A DNA stretch of 64,000 bases from Cryptomeria japonica (GCF_030272615.1 NC_081413.1:161198849-161262848), one strand, 5' to 3'; counted from the stretch's first letter, positions 33,829 to 46,482 are shown. Numbers and translations: made by a program. Notes: a model not told the origin generated them from the letters alone.

Positions 33829-34108
33829 TTTTTTAAAAATAATGTTTGGTAAAATTTTTAACGTGACTGGCGAGGCTAGCATGTCAGGTCCTTCAGCTCC
33901 ACGTGAAACACTTTTGACCCAGAGCTATGAACCAATGAGGCTACAATAGGGGGACCTCATCCCCACACTTCACTTGTTCAAACCTGAAAGAACAATGACC
34001 TAGTGAAGATACAAGGTGTGCGAGCACAATGACCCAACATGGGTTTGAACCTTGGTGGCCGCTTCACCAACGAAGTGTTTTAACTGCGACACTACATGTC
34101 TAAAGACA
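33829..34108 (-). mobile_element. tRNA-derived SINE with 17-bp target duplication
   Basis: About 280 bp is flanked by perfect 17-bp repeats ttgtaatacttctcatt (33812-33828 and 34109-34125). On the minus strand it begins TGTCTTTAGACATGTAGTG and has an A-box-like TCGCAGTTAAAACAC (34078-34092), then a B-box GGTTCAAACCC (34041-34051). A tRNA-unrelated body and a 3' A-rich tail (t-run at 33829-33836 on plus) follow. This is the standard layout of a pol III-transcribed SINE mobilised by LINE machinery. The A box is weak. The family is not one I can name. Confidence 0.85.
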
Positions 34109-34125
34109 TTGTAATACTTCTCATT

Positions 34126-34669
34126 GTCCCTATGCTTGGGGGCATTTATTTCTTCTATCCCTTTCTAAGGATACACTTTTCCTTTGTTGAGTGGTGTTTT
34201 CTTACGATATGATATTATTCCTTATGTGAAGTGGCTTACTTGATCAAGGATTATCTCTTATGCAAGAGCTGTGTATCCTTTACTACAACCTCTTCTAAAT
34301 TTAGCAATGTATGTCTATTTTAAACAAACCCTTCACTTAGGGTCAAAAGTGTGTCATCCTTCATAAAGAATCCCTTTCACTTAGCAATAGGGGAAGGTAT
34401 GTATTCTTGTTCTCCTTCCTTTCCTTTTGGTTGATAATATTATTTTTGTTCAAAAAATTCCTCTTGGAGGTAGATATATTTGAGTAAAGATCTCTTCTCC
34501 TTCATGGATTCCCTGTACACTTGTTACAAGATATATCTTTTTCAACTCTCTTGTCCTTGCTTATAATATTTATGCCTCTTTAACTTGGATTTATGAACAT
34601 TGTTGGCTAAAAGGATATCTCATTAGTGCTGAAGGTGTGTATCCTTGTTTCCATCTTTCTTAAGACATC
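34126..34669. other. Unclassified sequence between SINE and Copia-C
   Basis: Degenerate repeats of a g(t)gtgtatcctt-type motif recur every 60-120 bp (about 34267, 34350, 34398, 34636). Nothing coding is seen. It is probably interior of the old element G that also hosts Copia-C and F. Confidence 0.4.
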
Positions 34670-36078
34670 TGTTGGCATTTACTTGATGATTGCATTAATA
34701 AAATGTTATGTTGTCATTGATGTCAATTAACCGATAATGATGTTGTTGTAATGTTGTTTTGTAATTGGTCGTATGAGCCAGTGAAAGGAAATTGTAACTA
34801 GTAGGTAAGTTTGTGTAGTGAACTGGTATTGCTAAGTATTGGAGAGTTGAACCAGTAAACCCTACTTGTTGTTTTGATAAACCCTAACTGATTAAGTTTG
34901 GTGAATTGGTTATATTGGTTTATGATTTGATGGTGAGTGGTAATGATTATGACACATATGCATATTGTATGAAGAGAGTTTCAAAGTGATTTTGGTGCAT
35001 TGAGGTAACAGTTTTTGTCTTGGGAATGAGCAAGTATACTGCATGTAATGCAAAGCGCGTGATGAGTTACTAAGTTTGATGAAGTGGTGATCAAGGAGTG
35101 GTTGAGGCTTTCTTGAATGATGTGTAGTTATTGTTATGTAATCCAACGGTCATACTTTAACCGACTTGTTTGTAATCTCTATGTGAATTAGGTTTTTGTT
35201 GTGTTACTAACCTAGTTGATTTGTTTATAAGGTCGATGAGTTGTTTAGTTTCAGAGTTGGCAAAGTCTTAGTTGAGTGCGTGGTTGCCAGACTAGATGAT
35301 GTATCTATAGTTTGAGTAAAGGCAGATAGGAGCATGAAAAGGATATGAACAATCAAGTGTAGTGCTATTCAAATAGATCAGCAAACTCCTGTTGTTTTCT
35401 AACAATTATAGCAGATTAAAATCCCCTAATCGGGTAAGCTCTAACAAGCTTGGTGTTATTCAAATCCTCTAACAAGGTGATCCATTAGCTTGGATTCTAA
35501 ATCCTTTACAAATGTTACTCCTCATAGGGAATTTCTTCTAACAAGGCATTATAGTCAATCCCTTAACTGAGTGGTCCCTAACAGAATCTATTCTTAACAT
35601 GACTTTTTATAAAAGCTTTAACAGGCTTGGCTCCTAACAGGGCGAGCTTTAGAAGAGTTCAAATAGTTATCTTGTGAGTCTCATCTCACTGTGGTTTTTC
35701 CCATTTGGGTTTCCACGTCAAAAATATTGTGTCAAGTGGTGAATGTTTTTGTGGTAATGTTTTCTATGGCTAATTTGCTTAACTACTTAATCCACTTTGA
35801 TATGTCATGATAACTGGCAACAATATGAAATGAAGTTTTACTTACGTCAGTAAAAGTATTTGGATGTTTGTGAGTTACAAGTTGTTTACTGTTATATGTT
35901 GTAACAGTCAACCAATTTAGCTTGATAGTTTTATCTTGACAGTGATATTGCATTGATAGTTCTAAGTTTAGTTTGAGAGATTGATTTTGAGATTGGTGAA
36001 GTTTATCAATTTTTCTATCTACTGATTCATCCCCCTCTCAGTAGTTGATCAGATCCTTATTTTTTCATCATACCAACA
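34670..36078 (+). repeat. Copia-C 5' LTR
   Basis: Contains the U5 motif ggtttttcccatttgggttt at 35694-35713. A TATA-like ttataa is at about 35225. Ends taccaaca before attggtatcatagc. Confidence 0.92.
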
Positions 36079-36080
36079 AT

Positions 36081-36092
36081 TGGTATCATAGC
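36081..36092 (+). promoter_or_regulatory. Copia-C primer binding site
   Basis: TGGTATCATAGC differs by one base from the initiator tRNA-Met primer consensus TGGTATCAGAGC. Confidence 0.85.
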
Positions 36093-36148
36093 GTCTCAGG
36101 TCCTCTAAGGTCTAAGCCTAACAGCTTGAGGTAAAGATCTTGTAGATC

Positions 36149-37005
36149 ATGATGAAGAAGGAAGGTCTAGAGTTTAATAGAGAGAACTATATGATATGGA
36201 GTGATAGAATGAAAATTTATATCAAGAGTCTTGGAAATCAATACTTGGAACATGTTAATACTCAATATGTTGCACCTAGTGGGACTATGACTGATGATCA
36301 GAAAAAAGAGCAACAAGAAAACAATCAAGCACTAGAGGCTATTATCAGTTCTTTGTCTAATGTAGAGTATGTAGATGTCCATGGTTTGGAGACTGCATAT
36401 GAGGTATGGAAGAAAATTGAAGAGATTTATAGTGGTGATTAACATGTAAAGATTGCCAAGGAAGAGAGTCTAAGAGGAAAATTTGATGACATGCAAATGG
36501 CTGAAGGTGAGAATATCCAACAGTATGGTCATAGGATAAAAGAGATAGTTGGTGAGATTAAGAGTGCTGGTGGTAAAATGGATGATGGCACACTGGTTAG
36601 TAAGGTATTCAAAACCTTGCTACCGGTCTATGCTATCCAACTTGCAGCCATTCAAGAGTTGAAATCTATTGACAAAACCAAGGTAACCCTTGACTCAATC
36701 ATTGGTAAGCTTACTACTTTTGAATTAAATGGTTATGATGGTAGGATTCAGAAATCCGAATTAACATTTAGAGCTTCTATTTCTAACCCATCTATGAGGA
36801 AAAGTAGAGATGTCAGTCACAGTTATGAATCTAGATCCAACAGAGAAGTTGATTATGAAGACAATTTGGTTGAGCTTGAAGCATTGTTGGCCAAGAGGTT
36901 TCCAAGAGGTATTGACAAATATAGAGGCACCTTTGAAATATATTGCATGCAATAAGATTGGACATATAGCTGCTAACTGTCCTAATGGTGATAATGAGCA
37001 CAAGT
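36149..37005 (+). pseudogene. Copia-C gag pseudogene
   Basis: The N-terminal gag domain (FNRENYMIWSDRMKIYIKS) and UBN2-like core (AYEVWKKIEEIY, LRGKFDDMQMAEGENI) read in one frame from ATG 36149, with a single TAA at 36440. A frameshift between about 36920 and 36955 moves to the frame with the second half of the zinc knuckle, CNKIGHIAANC (36948-36980); the first Cys pair is damaged. Role: virus-like particle and RNA packaging. Confidence 0.88.
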
Positions 37006-38376
37006 GAGAGAAATTCAAGAAGTACAAGGGAAAAGGAAAAAGAGATTGTCTTATTGCAATTGATGGTGGTATCACTGATGAGGAATCTGATGGCGATGTT
37101 AATGAATACATTGTGTTTGTAGCCATTAAAGAGGAAACAGCTAATCAGAAGGATTTAGTTTCACAAATGGATAATTTTGATGATTGGATCATTGATAGTG
37201 GTTGTTCACATCACATGATCGACAATCAAAGAAAATTTCTTTCTTTGAAGGAATTTGATGGTGTAGTTGTAAGATTTGGTAATGACTCACCCTGCATGGT
37301 TAAAGGTAAGGGAACTATTTCTCTTAATGGAAAGAGCAGTGCAGATGATGTCTATTGAGTTGAAGGTGTAAAGCACAATCTATTGAGTGTTTCCCAACTC
37401 AATGACAAAGGATATTCATTGGAGTTTAAAAATGGTATGTGCAAAATCTATGGGAGCAAAGGTGAACTGATCAGAAATGGCAAGCAGACTAAATGTAACT
37501 TATTTCACTTGAATTTTAAAGTTAGAAACTGTTTAATTTCTAAAGTAGATGATAGTTGGCTTTGGCATAGGAGATTTTGTCATATAAATTTTGATAACAT
37601 TGTTAAAGTGAGTAAGTCAAAGACAGTGAGAGGTTTTCCTCAGTTGGACAAACCGGTTAATGCTCTTTGTAAGGAATGTCAGTTGGGAAGATGACATCAT
37701 AAACTTTCAAGATAAAATCTTTTTCAGTAGAACATTTGTTAGATTTGGTTCATACAGACCTCTATGGACCAATAATGATTAAAAGTATTCAAGGTAATAG
37801 ATATTTCATGATCTTCACTGATGATTCTCAAGGATCATGTGGGTCACATTCTTGAAGGATAAAACAAAGGCATTTGGTAAATTCAAGGCATTCAGAGTCT
37901 TAGCTGAAAAGGAGAGTGGTAAGAAGATAAAGTGTCTGAGGACTGATCAAGGCAGAGAATTCACTTCTAAGGAATTCACTAAATATTGTGAAGAGAATGG
38001 TATCAAGCGACAACTTTCTACACTGAGGACACCACAACAGAATGGTATTGCAGAGAGAAACAATCAGTTAGTTGTTGAAGTTGCTAAGACAATGTTGATA
38101 CAAGGAGGTGTAGCGAAGACTTTTTGGAGAGAAGCTATCAATACAACTATCTACATAATGAATACAATTTTGGTAAAAAGAGGTAAGGACAAGACTCCTT
38201 ATGAATACTGGTATGGTAGATCACCTAATGTTGGTTATTTAAATATATTTGGTAGAAAATGTTTTATTAAGAGAGGTGAATATATTATCAAGTTTGAGGC
38301 TAAAAGTGATGAAGGTATATTTCTTGGTTATTCCACCAAGAGTAAGGCCTACAAATGTTATAACAACCAGACATAG
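37006..38376 (+). pseudogene. Copia-C pol: protease, GAG-pre-integrase, integrase
   Basis: Protease motif WIIDSGCSHHM at 37185 keeps the catalytic D-S-G. The GAG-pre-integrase domain (LWHRRFCHINFDNI, CKECQLGR) spans about 37555-37692. The integrase core runs from DLVHTDLYGP (about 37743) through LRTDQGREF (about 37939) to GIAERNNQLVVE (about 38047), giving the D-D-E acidic triad. The C-terminal GKKR-like block FLGYSTKSKAYKCYN is at 38321. TGA at 37356 and 37692 and a frameshift near 37700-37840 break it. Confidence 0.9.
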
Positions 38377-40250
38377 AGAATCATTGAGAGTGCTGACGTT
38401 CGAGTGGATGAGTATCTTGAAGTCTCAGGGGAAACCAGTTTGGAGAAAAAGGATGAAGATCCTTGCATTTTGTTTTTGGAACTAGAACCTTTGAAAACTG
38501 AAACCGGTAAAGAGAATGCTATTGTACCAGTTCAACCGGAATAGGTAGATTCAAAAGAAGATGATGATAACAATGAAGAAGAACCCAAAGATAATGATCA
38601 TGTTATTTTGAGGTATGTGAGACTCAACCATAATCTTGAACAGATTATTGAAGATAAAGATGCTGGAGTATTGACTAGAATAAGAATCAGAGAGAATTCT
38701 TGTATGATCTCCACTATTGAGCCTAGAACTTCTAAGGAAGCATTTGGAGATGATCATTGGGTTAAAACTATGGAGGAGGAGCTTGAACAAATTGAGAAGA
38801 ACAACCCTTGGACTATAGTACTCTGACCGGTAAATAAAAACGTGATAGGTACTAAGCGGGTTTTTAGGAATAAGTTGAATGAAGATGGTGTTGTAGTTTG
38901 CAACAAAGCTAGATTGGTTTCCAAAGGTTATGCACAAGAAGAAGGAGAATATTATGGTGAGAATTTTGCACCAGTGGCTAGACTAGAAGGTGTCAAAACT
39001 TTACTTGTATTTGCAGCTCATAAGTGATTCAAAGTATACCAGATGGATGTAAAGTCAACATTTTTGAATGTAATACTGGAAGAAGAAGTATACATTGAGC
39101 AACCAGATGGTTATGCTTTGACCGATGAGAAAGACATGGTATGTAAGTTGCATAAGCCATTATATGGATTAAAGCAAGCACCAAGAGCATGGTATGAAAG
39201 GATTCATTCACACCTAATGAAGATAGGGTTTTAGAGAACCAGTGAAGATAGCAACGTATATCTCAAATATGAAGGAGATAAAATATTGGTAACTGAAGTG
39301 TTTGTAGACGATATCATATTTGGAGGGAATGATGACATAAGCAATGAATTTTCAAATGAAATGAAAAGCGAGTTTGAAATGTCTCTAGCGGGAGAGATAA
39401 AAATTTTCATAGGTTTGCAAATTCAGTATATGAAGAGTGGTATTTTCATTACACAGTCTAAGTATGTAAAGGAGGTATTAAAGACATTTGGTATGAGTGA
39501 CTGTAAACCAGTTGAGACACCAATGGTTATAGGTTGTAAGTTGTCTAAGGAAGATGAGGCCACATCTGTTGATGAGAAGGAGTACAGGTCAATGATTGGA
39601 AAATCGCATTATGTTGTTTACAACAGATTAGATATAGCTCATGCAGTTGGTCTAGTTGCAAGATTTCAGAAGAATCCGAAGGAAACACATTTGATAGCAA
39701 CCAAGAGGATTTTCAGATATTTGAAAGGTACTGTTGACTATGGATTATGGTATCCATATGAAGGAAACTTTGATTTGAAGGTGTACACAAATGCAAACTG
39801 GACAGGTAAGGTTGATGAGCAAAAAAGCACAACTTGTGGAGCATTCTTTCTAGGAGGAAGACTTGTTTCATAGAGTAGCAAGAAGCAGATTTGTATTTCA
39901 CAGTCTACTGTTGAAGCTGAGTATGTTGCAACTTATATGAATTGTACCTAGGCTATCTGGATGAGGCACATTTTACAAGGTTTCAAGATGAAGTTTACAG
40001 AACCTATAAAGATCTTATGTGACAATACTAGTGCCATTAATATTTCAAAGAACCCTATCTTGCATGCACAAACCAAGCATATTGAATTGAAGTATCATTT
40101 CTTGAGGGAAAAGTGTAGAGTAAAGATGTGATCTTGGAGCATGTTTCTACCAAGGATCAGCTTGCATATATCTTTACTAAACCTCTTCCTAAGACTACAT
40201 TTGAGTATCTTAGAAGTTAGCTAGGGGTTGTACCCCTCCATGAGGTAAAT
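38377..40250 (+). pseudogene. Copia-C pol: reverse transcriptase and RNase H
   Basis: One frame carries RT from the linker (about 38608), with EEELEQIEKNNPW (38773), RLVSKGYAQEEGE (38911), [21 protein letters not shown] (39052) and the catalytic FVDDIIFGG at 39301, to RNase H (NANWTGKVDEQKSTTCGAFF at 39790; DNTSAINISKNPI at 40021; KHIELKYHFLRE at 40076). Stops occur at 38374, 38542, 38824, 39025, 39232, 39871 and 39949. The RT aspartates are intact. Roles: copying of element RNA and removal of the RNA strand. Confidence 0.92.
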
Positions 40251-40409
40251 TGAGCATGATGTAGAGTACATCAGTCCTGGAGATACTTGTAAAATTTTAC
40301 AGCAGGATTGGTGTAGAAGTGGAGGTATTCCACAGGGGGGGCATCATGTTGGAGGTTGTTGATGCTGAATAGTGAAGTTTTACATTGCATGTTTTACTTT
40401 CAATTTGGT

Positions 40410-40575
40410 ATTGTTGTCAAAGGGGGAGAAGAACCATGTGATTATGGGAGAAGAACCAGTGACAAGCTAAAGGCAAGGAGAGTACATGGTAAAATGTAGA
40501 CCAGGATTCCTATTCACAATCACAACAATCAATGGTATTGATATATGTATTGCAATCAATGCCAAAGGGGGAGAT
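40410..40575 (+). promoter_or_regulatory. Copia-C doubled polypurine motif and PPT
   Basis: The motif ttgttgtcaaagggggagaa at 40410-40430, then the PPT gcaatcaatgccaaagggggagat at 40552-40575, abut the 3' LTR. The spacer is about 120 bp. Confidence 0.82.
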
Positions 40576-41986
40576 TGTTAGCATTTGCTTGAAGATTGCA
40601 CTGATGAAATGCTATGTTGTCATTGATGTCAATTAATCAGTAATGATGTTGTTGTAATGTTGTTTTGTAACCGGTAGGATGAGCTAGTGAAAGGAAACTG
40701 TAACTGGTAGGTAAGTTTGTGGAGTGAACTAGTATTGCTAAGTATTGGAGAGTTTAACTCATAAACCCTACCTATTGTTTTGATAAACCCTAACTGATTA
40801 AGTTTGGTGAATTGGTTATATTGGTTTATGATCTGATGGTGAGCGGTAATGATTATGACACATATGCATATTGTATGAAGATATTTTCAAAGTGATTTTG
40901 GTGCATTGAGGTAATGGTTTTTGTCTTGGGAATGAGCAAGTATACTACATGTAATACAAAGCATGTGATGAGTTACTTAAGTTCGATGAAGCGATGATCA
41001 AGGAGCGATCGAGGATTTCTTGAAAGATGTGTAGAGATTGTTATGTAATCCAACAGTCATACTTGAACCGACTTGTTTGTAATCTCTATGTGAATTAGGT
41101 TTTTGTTGTGTTACCGACCTAGTTGATTTATTTATAAGGTCGATGAGTTGTTTAGTTTTAGAGTTGGCAAAGTTTTAGTTGAGTGTGTGGTTACCGAACT
41201 GTATGATGTATCTGTAGTTTGAGTAAATGCAGTTAGGAGCATGAAAAGGATCTAGACAAGCAAGTGTAGTGCTATTCAAACATATCAGAAAACTCCTATT
41301 GTTTTCTAACAATCCCAGCATATTGAAATCCCCTAACCAGGTAAGCTCTAGTAAGCTTGGTGTTATTCAAATCCTCTAACAAGGTGATCCATTAACTTGG
41401 ATTCTAAATCCTTTACCAAGGTTATTCCTCATAGGGTATTGCTTCTAACAAGGCATTATAGTCAATCCCTTAACTGGGTGGTCCCTAACAGGATCTGTTC
41501 TTAACAAGACTTTTTGTAAAAGATTTAACAAGCTTGGCTCCTAATAGGGTTAACTTCAGAAGAGTTTATATAGTTATCTTGTGAGTCTCATCTCACCATG
41601 GTTTTTCCCATTTGGGTTTCCATGTCAAAAATATTGTGTCAAGTGGTGAATGTTTTTGTGGTTATGTTTTCTATGGTTGATTTGCTTAACTACTTAATCC
41701 ACTTTGATATGTCATGATAATCGACATAAATATGAAATGAAGTTTTACTTATGTTAGTAAAAGTATTTGGATGTTTGTGAGTTACAAGTTGTTTACTGTT
41801 ATCTATTGTAACAGTCAATCGGTTTAGCTTGACAGTTTTATCATGACAATGATATTGCATTGATAGTTCTAAGTTTACTTTGAGAGACTAATTTTGAGAT
41901 TGGTGAAGTTTATCAGTTTTTCTATCTACTGATTCACCCCCCCTCTTAGTAGTTGATCGGATACTTGTTCTTTCATCATACCATCA
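40576..41986 (+). repeat. Copia-C 3' LTR
   Basis: TGTTAGCATTTGC to accatca. Closely parallel to the 5' LTR with scattered, mostly transition differences. Confidence 0.92.
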
Positions 41987-42817
41987 ATATCAACGTAGGA
42001 CTATGTTGACATTTTAAGGGGGGGAATAACATATCACCCTCTTTGTACTATATTTTTTTACAATATTTCACATGTCTTATACAAGGTGTTCATTCTCAAA
42101 ACTAGACCAACAAAGTCTTATATGAGATTCTTCATGCCTAAAACTAGACACACTATTTTTATATGTCTTATATGGGGTACACATTCTTGAAATCAGTCCA
42201 AAAAATTCCTTTACAAGATATTCCCAAAACCAGACATATATATTTTTTTATATGGGGTATACATTCTCAAAACTAGACCAACAAAGTCTTATACGAGATG
42301 TTCTTGAAACTAGACATTTTTTATTTTTATTTCATGTCTTATACTTGTTGTTGCATGCTCGAAACCAAATCAACAAGTCTTATACACGATGCTTAATTTT
42401 TGAAACTAGACAACAACATATGCAGTATGATGAGTAGAACTAACAAAAGAAAGACAAAATCTTCTGACTGCCCTCCCCAACATGGATCATCTAGCATAAC
42501 ACAATTTTCTAGCCCGTAGAATCCATGTCCTCTCTTTCCTCTTCCCCATGATCTCATAACTTTGCTATTTATGGATCACAGTCCATCTTTTGATGTATGC
42601 CCTTTCTCTTTTTATGTGATCCCTTGTATTGTTGTGATAGAATTCTGAGAAGGATATTAGTGGTGAGACATTTAATTATTGAGGTCTCTTCAACTAGTTT
42701 ACTTGAAGCCTTTTTTGTGTTTTGTGTTGTGTGTCTTTTGTTTTTGTTTGTATTTTTGTTCTTGTCCTTTTTTTGTCTATTCTTGCATGTGATCATGTGA
42801 GTTAAGATCCTAAGAAT
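41987..42817 (+). other. Interior of old element G between Copia-C and F
   Basis: Non-coding. It carries the cttatac motif array and, near its end, gttaagatcctaagaat, resembling a segment of F's 3' non-coding region (cataagatcctaaag at 57619). F is inserted at the agaat duplicated at 59910. Attribution to G is an inference from continuity after F is removed. Confidence 0.5.
42073..42413 (+). repeat. Motif array gtcttatac..gaaactagac (second site)
   Basis: About seven copies, starting near 42073, 42114, 42166, 42243, 42286, 42336 and 42378. Each has gtcttata(c/t), a short spacer with catt(c/t)t, and (c/t)(g/a)aaactagac. Same motif as in element A at 30812-32267. Confidence 0.75.
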
Positions 42818-43980
42818 TGGAACATCCTAAAATTGCACCCCTTGCGATTTTTGATTGCATTTGGGTCTTCACCTTAGTTTTTGTACCCCTCGGCCTGATC
42901 AGAGACTTGATTATTCTCACAAGTCAAAAACACCATTCAACTCAGTGATGCACCCTTCTTGCACCTTGATCATGCCCCAAATTAGGGAATGACCAGGGCG
43001 TGGCGCTCTGGTGCCCCTTAATGGGGACCTATCTTGGGCCCCTCTCCCTGAACTATCTCAAATTTAAAGATAGAAAATCCCCTCTATGTTTGCTCATGTC
43101 AGAAAATCAATAAATTAATCCTATGAGCAAGTATTTAAGAGGGATTTACCCTTTTACTTGACAATGCATAAAATTCAATCAAGCATCAAAGCATTCAAGA
43201 ATTCAAGAGCAATTGAGCATTTTTAGTCTTCCATCAAGCTTTGGAGTAGTAATAAAGTCAAGATTTCAAGCAATTGAAGAGGAGGTCATCATTCTAATTC
43301 ATAAAACCATAATTCTATATGGAGGCAAGAAAAACTTCATGAGGAGGTATAAGCATTTCATTTCCAAGCAATTCAACATCCCCTCAAAGAGGAGGGTTTC
43401 TACTTTCAGTCATTTCAATTACATTATTTCAACAACTTGGTTAATTCCAAAATCAAGATTTGACCTAAAGGAAAACCCCTATTCCCAACACATTTCCCTT
43501 TACTTCTATGTGCAGAAAGTAGGTGCGTAGTTGTACTTCTAGAGTTAAGATTTTTTTGTAGAGATGGAAAAACCTTTTTTGATGCCCAAAAAGTTCAGAG
43601 GACTGATAGGAGGGTGACCTGGTCCAGACACAGGTCCCTGCAACCTTTGATAGATTTCATAGAGAAGCTCTAAATCATCTCAAAATTCTCATATCCAGGT
43701 GCACGATGAAATCCCGAATCTATAGCTTGTTGTTTTGTCATATTTTCCTTCATTTCTAGTACTTAGTCTTAATTCAAATAGTCAACTTATAAAAGAGGTT
43801 CAAATATATTCCAAACACAGCCAATCTACTTAGTATTCAGTCCTTGAATCATTTAGGATTGGATCTAGTAGTTTCATCTCCCTCTTTTGAATGTAAAGTC
43901 CCTCCTAAGTGAAAATTGAACTCAGTGAATTCTCCTTTCCAAGTGGTAAATTTTCTAAGCTCCCAATTTTCCACTTTACA
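42818..43980 (+). repeat. Element F 5' LTR
   Basis: TGGAACATCCTAAAATTGCACC to ccactttaca. It contains a gaccagggcgtggcgctctggtgcccc palindrome-like block (about 42990) that is doubled in the 3' copy. TATA-like tatttaaga is at about 43131. Confidence 0.88.
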
Positions 43981-43983
43981 TTT

Positions 43984-44001
43984 TGGTGAACCTGATGTGA
44001 A
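43984..44001 (+). promoter_or_regulatory. Element F primer binding site
   Basis: TGGTGAACCTGATGTGAA lies three bases after the LTR and is nearly the same as the element A site at 25740. The tRNA was not identified. Confidence 0.7.
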
Positions 44002-44880
44002 CACCCTTAATTTTGATTTTTCTTTTTAGATTTGAGTATGCAATTTAAAATTCAAATTTTCAATTACAAGTTTAATTTTCTTGCAATTATAAAATTTTAG
44101 AGGTTAAATTCACAAAAATCCTAATTTTTTAGATTTGTCTAAATTGGATTGATTATTTCAAATTTGAGAACTCTTCAATTTTACAATTTAAGTGTGCCTT
44201 TTTTTGTTTCATTCTTTCAATTAATCATCTTCTCAAACATCCTAAGTGTATACTATTTTGACCTTCAAGGCTTATTTTCGCATATCTAGACATCTCCAAT
44301 TCCCATATCCTTTTGGAATTTGCATTAAAATGACAATATCTTCCTTCCGTGAAAAATTGGAAAAAATTTGGTCGGACCAAGTAGGTACCTACTTGGTCCC
44401 AACTTTTTCACCTCAAATTTCAGGAGCCTTTTTTGACTATATTTTACTACTCAATTCTAGAGATTTATGAATTTTTTTTGATTTTAGGTTTCCCTAAGGT
44501 CGAAAACAAATATGAATTTCTACATTTCTATTTTCAATTTTAAAATCAAGTGGTTAATCACATATACCCTAATTTAAAAATTCCAACATTTTGAAATTTC
44601 AAATTTTAAAATTAAGAGGTTAGATTTGGACAATCCCAATTTTAAGTTTAATCTTCCCTCCTTTCAATTTTCAAAATTTTAAAATTAAGAGGTCATTTTC
44701 AACCCTAATTTTAAATTTAAATTTCTATCTTCTAAGGGATAATTTCAAGTTTAAATTAAGAGGTTATTTTAACAAAGCCTTAATTTTTAATTTCAAATTC
44801 ATAGGAGATTGCATCATTCTTTCAAATATTAGGCATTCTAAAATTCAAATTTTCAATTTCCATCCCTTAGTGCATTCATT
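44002..44880 (+). other. Element F 5' leader
   Basis: AT-rich and non-coding, with repeated blocks of the type 'aaattttaaaattaagaggtt' (about 44100, 44540, 44600, 44690, 44755). No ORF of note. Confidence 0.6.
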
Positions 44881-45238
44881 TTATTACTATTAGTCCTACC
44901 TATAATGTTCCCGTAAGAAGAAGTTATAGAATTAAGGTTGCCCGAGGTTCAAATACCAAGGAAATGGAGCCTAATTTGGCTAGCTTTTTAAATGCGGATA
45001 TTGGTGGTTCTTCCAATCCTATAGATATTCACATTTATCCTCTTGGTAATTATCATCATGAGGAGGAATCATTAACTAGGGCATCCATTGACCAATTGGC
45101 AAAGCTGGACAATCAATTTGACAATCTTCATCAATGGACGAGTCAGGAATACTCGGAAAGTGAGGCTCACCCATTGATTGAAGGATTAAAAAGAATGATT
45201 CAAAGTGATAAACATGGTGTTGATATCTTGCATGTTAT
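44880..45238 (+). pseudogene. Element F gag, N-terminal part
   Basis: The frame is open before ATG 44964 (a basic PVRRSYRIKVARGSNTKEM stretch precedes it) and runs to the Copia-D junction at 45239. It includes ASIDQLAKLDNQFDNLHQW, a helical segment. The gag resumes after Copia-D at 52635. Confidence 0.7.
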
Positions 45239-46482
45239 TGTTAGCAAAATATGAGAAGGAAGACTGAGAGGTGGGGGGGTGAATCGATCTTCACTAGAAT
45301 ATAAAACTTAATCACAAAACACAGATCTGATAAACTACAATAATAAGAAAATTGAAAGCACACCACACAATACTAGGATTTTGACATGGAAAACCTGGTT
45401 AAGGAAACACCCACAGTGGGAACCTACCCACAATAAGATGATACTCTATAGTAGTATGTGAAAATATTATAATGGGGAATGCACATGCATTCAGGCACAC
45501 TACCTAGAGTTCACTGCTCAAATACAATGGCCCAGAAGTCTACAATCCTCAGAGAAGTCTCACTGACTTACAACAAGATTCAAACTACAATTCAAAAGAA
45601 ATGAATTGAAAGAATAGCATCTCCAAATGCCTTATTATAGTTTTGGTTAAGCACAAATGTCTTCCTTGCAACACCAATCTCTCCTCAAACTCAACACTGA
45701 AGGATAAATCACTCGTTTGCACATAAATCTCTCTTATAATGTAGACATAACCTCAACACAAATTACATGAATATATCACCTATTTATACAATTCATCAAC
45801 CTTGATAACAAGGTCGACTAAACCCTCAAACCTCAATTACAAAATTACATCACATGATACAAAGATCGACCACCAGACTAATATAATGATTTACATAGCA
45901 TAACATGGACCTAAAACAAATTCTCAAATGCTCAACTCCACCATAAATTGCACCAAGATCAACTGCAACATGCGACACCACCAGGAAAACCACATAACAC
46001 AAAAATCATCACTGGTTCATAGAAACCAGCAATAACTTACACAAAGATCAATATGGATCACCAAAACAAATAGGAAATGACTAGGAAACACTAGAAAGAA
46101 TATTAGAATCATTAGGAATAGCTGCACTAGCACCACTTATCAAATCTTCATCGGTCAACATCTGAGAGCTTAGGAACACAACCAATCAACAACTATCACA
46201 AACAAAGATAACTTCCCAAGCACTAAATCATGATCCATTTGAAATGAAGATACACAAGACCATACCAATAAATATCCCAAAATCTTAGCATCAGATTTGA
46301 TCACACTAAAATATACCAGAGGATATACTGACTTCTGCAAAACAATGATCAATGACAACAACACTTCAACCCAGATCATAAAATCTTCCCAATCTGAAAT
46401 CACCAGAGCAATACACAAGAATATGTTGACATCAATTGCAACAACATATCCTAGCAACAACAATGACCAACAATATCCAACA
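45239..46482 (-). repeat. Copia-D 3' LTR
   Basis: On the minus strand it starts TGTTGGATATTGTTGG. It is collinear with 51376-52629. The U5-type motif AGGTTTTCCATGTCAAAAT (rc of about 45373-45391) is present. Confidence 0.92.

Larger units (their letters stand above)
34670..41986 (+). mobile_element. Copia-C: degenerate but near full-length Ty1/Copia element
   Basis: LTRs of 1,409 and 1,411 bp (34670-36078, 40576-41986) begin TGTTGGCATTT/TGTTAGCATTT and end in accaaca/accatca. Flanks acatc and atatc agree at 4/5. Primer site, gag, protease, integrase, RT and RNase H are present in Copia order, followed by the doubled polypurine motif. It is uninterrupted by other elements and its frames are the longest of the three Copia copies, but it has stops and frameshifts throughout. 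Confidence 0.95.

Noticed and set aside
34041-34092. A genuine tRNA gene
   Set aside because: The A box is poor, no cloverleaf can be drawn, and the 280-bp unit has an A-rich tail and 17-bp target duplication, as a SINE does.
42597-42800. Small hydrophobic plus-strand ORF (67 codons) as a membrane peptide
   Set aside because: It comes from a T-rich stretch (ttttgtgttttgtg..), which reads as Phe/Leu/Val by composition; no supporting context.
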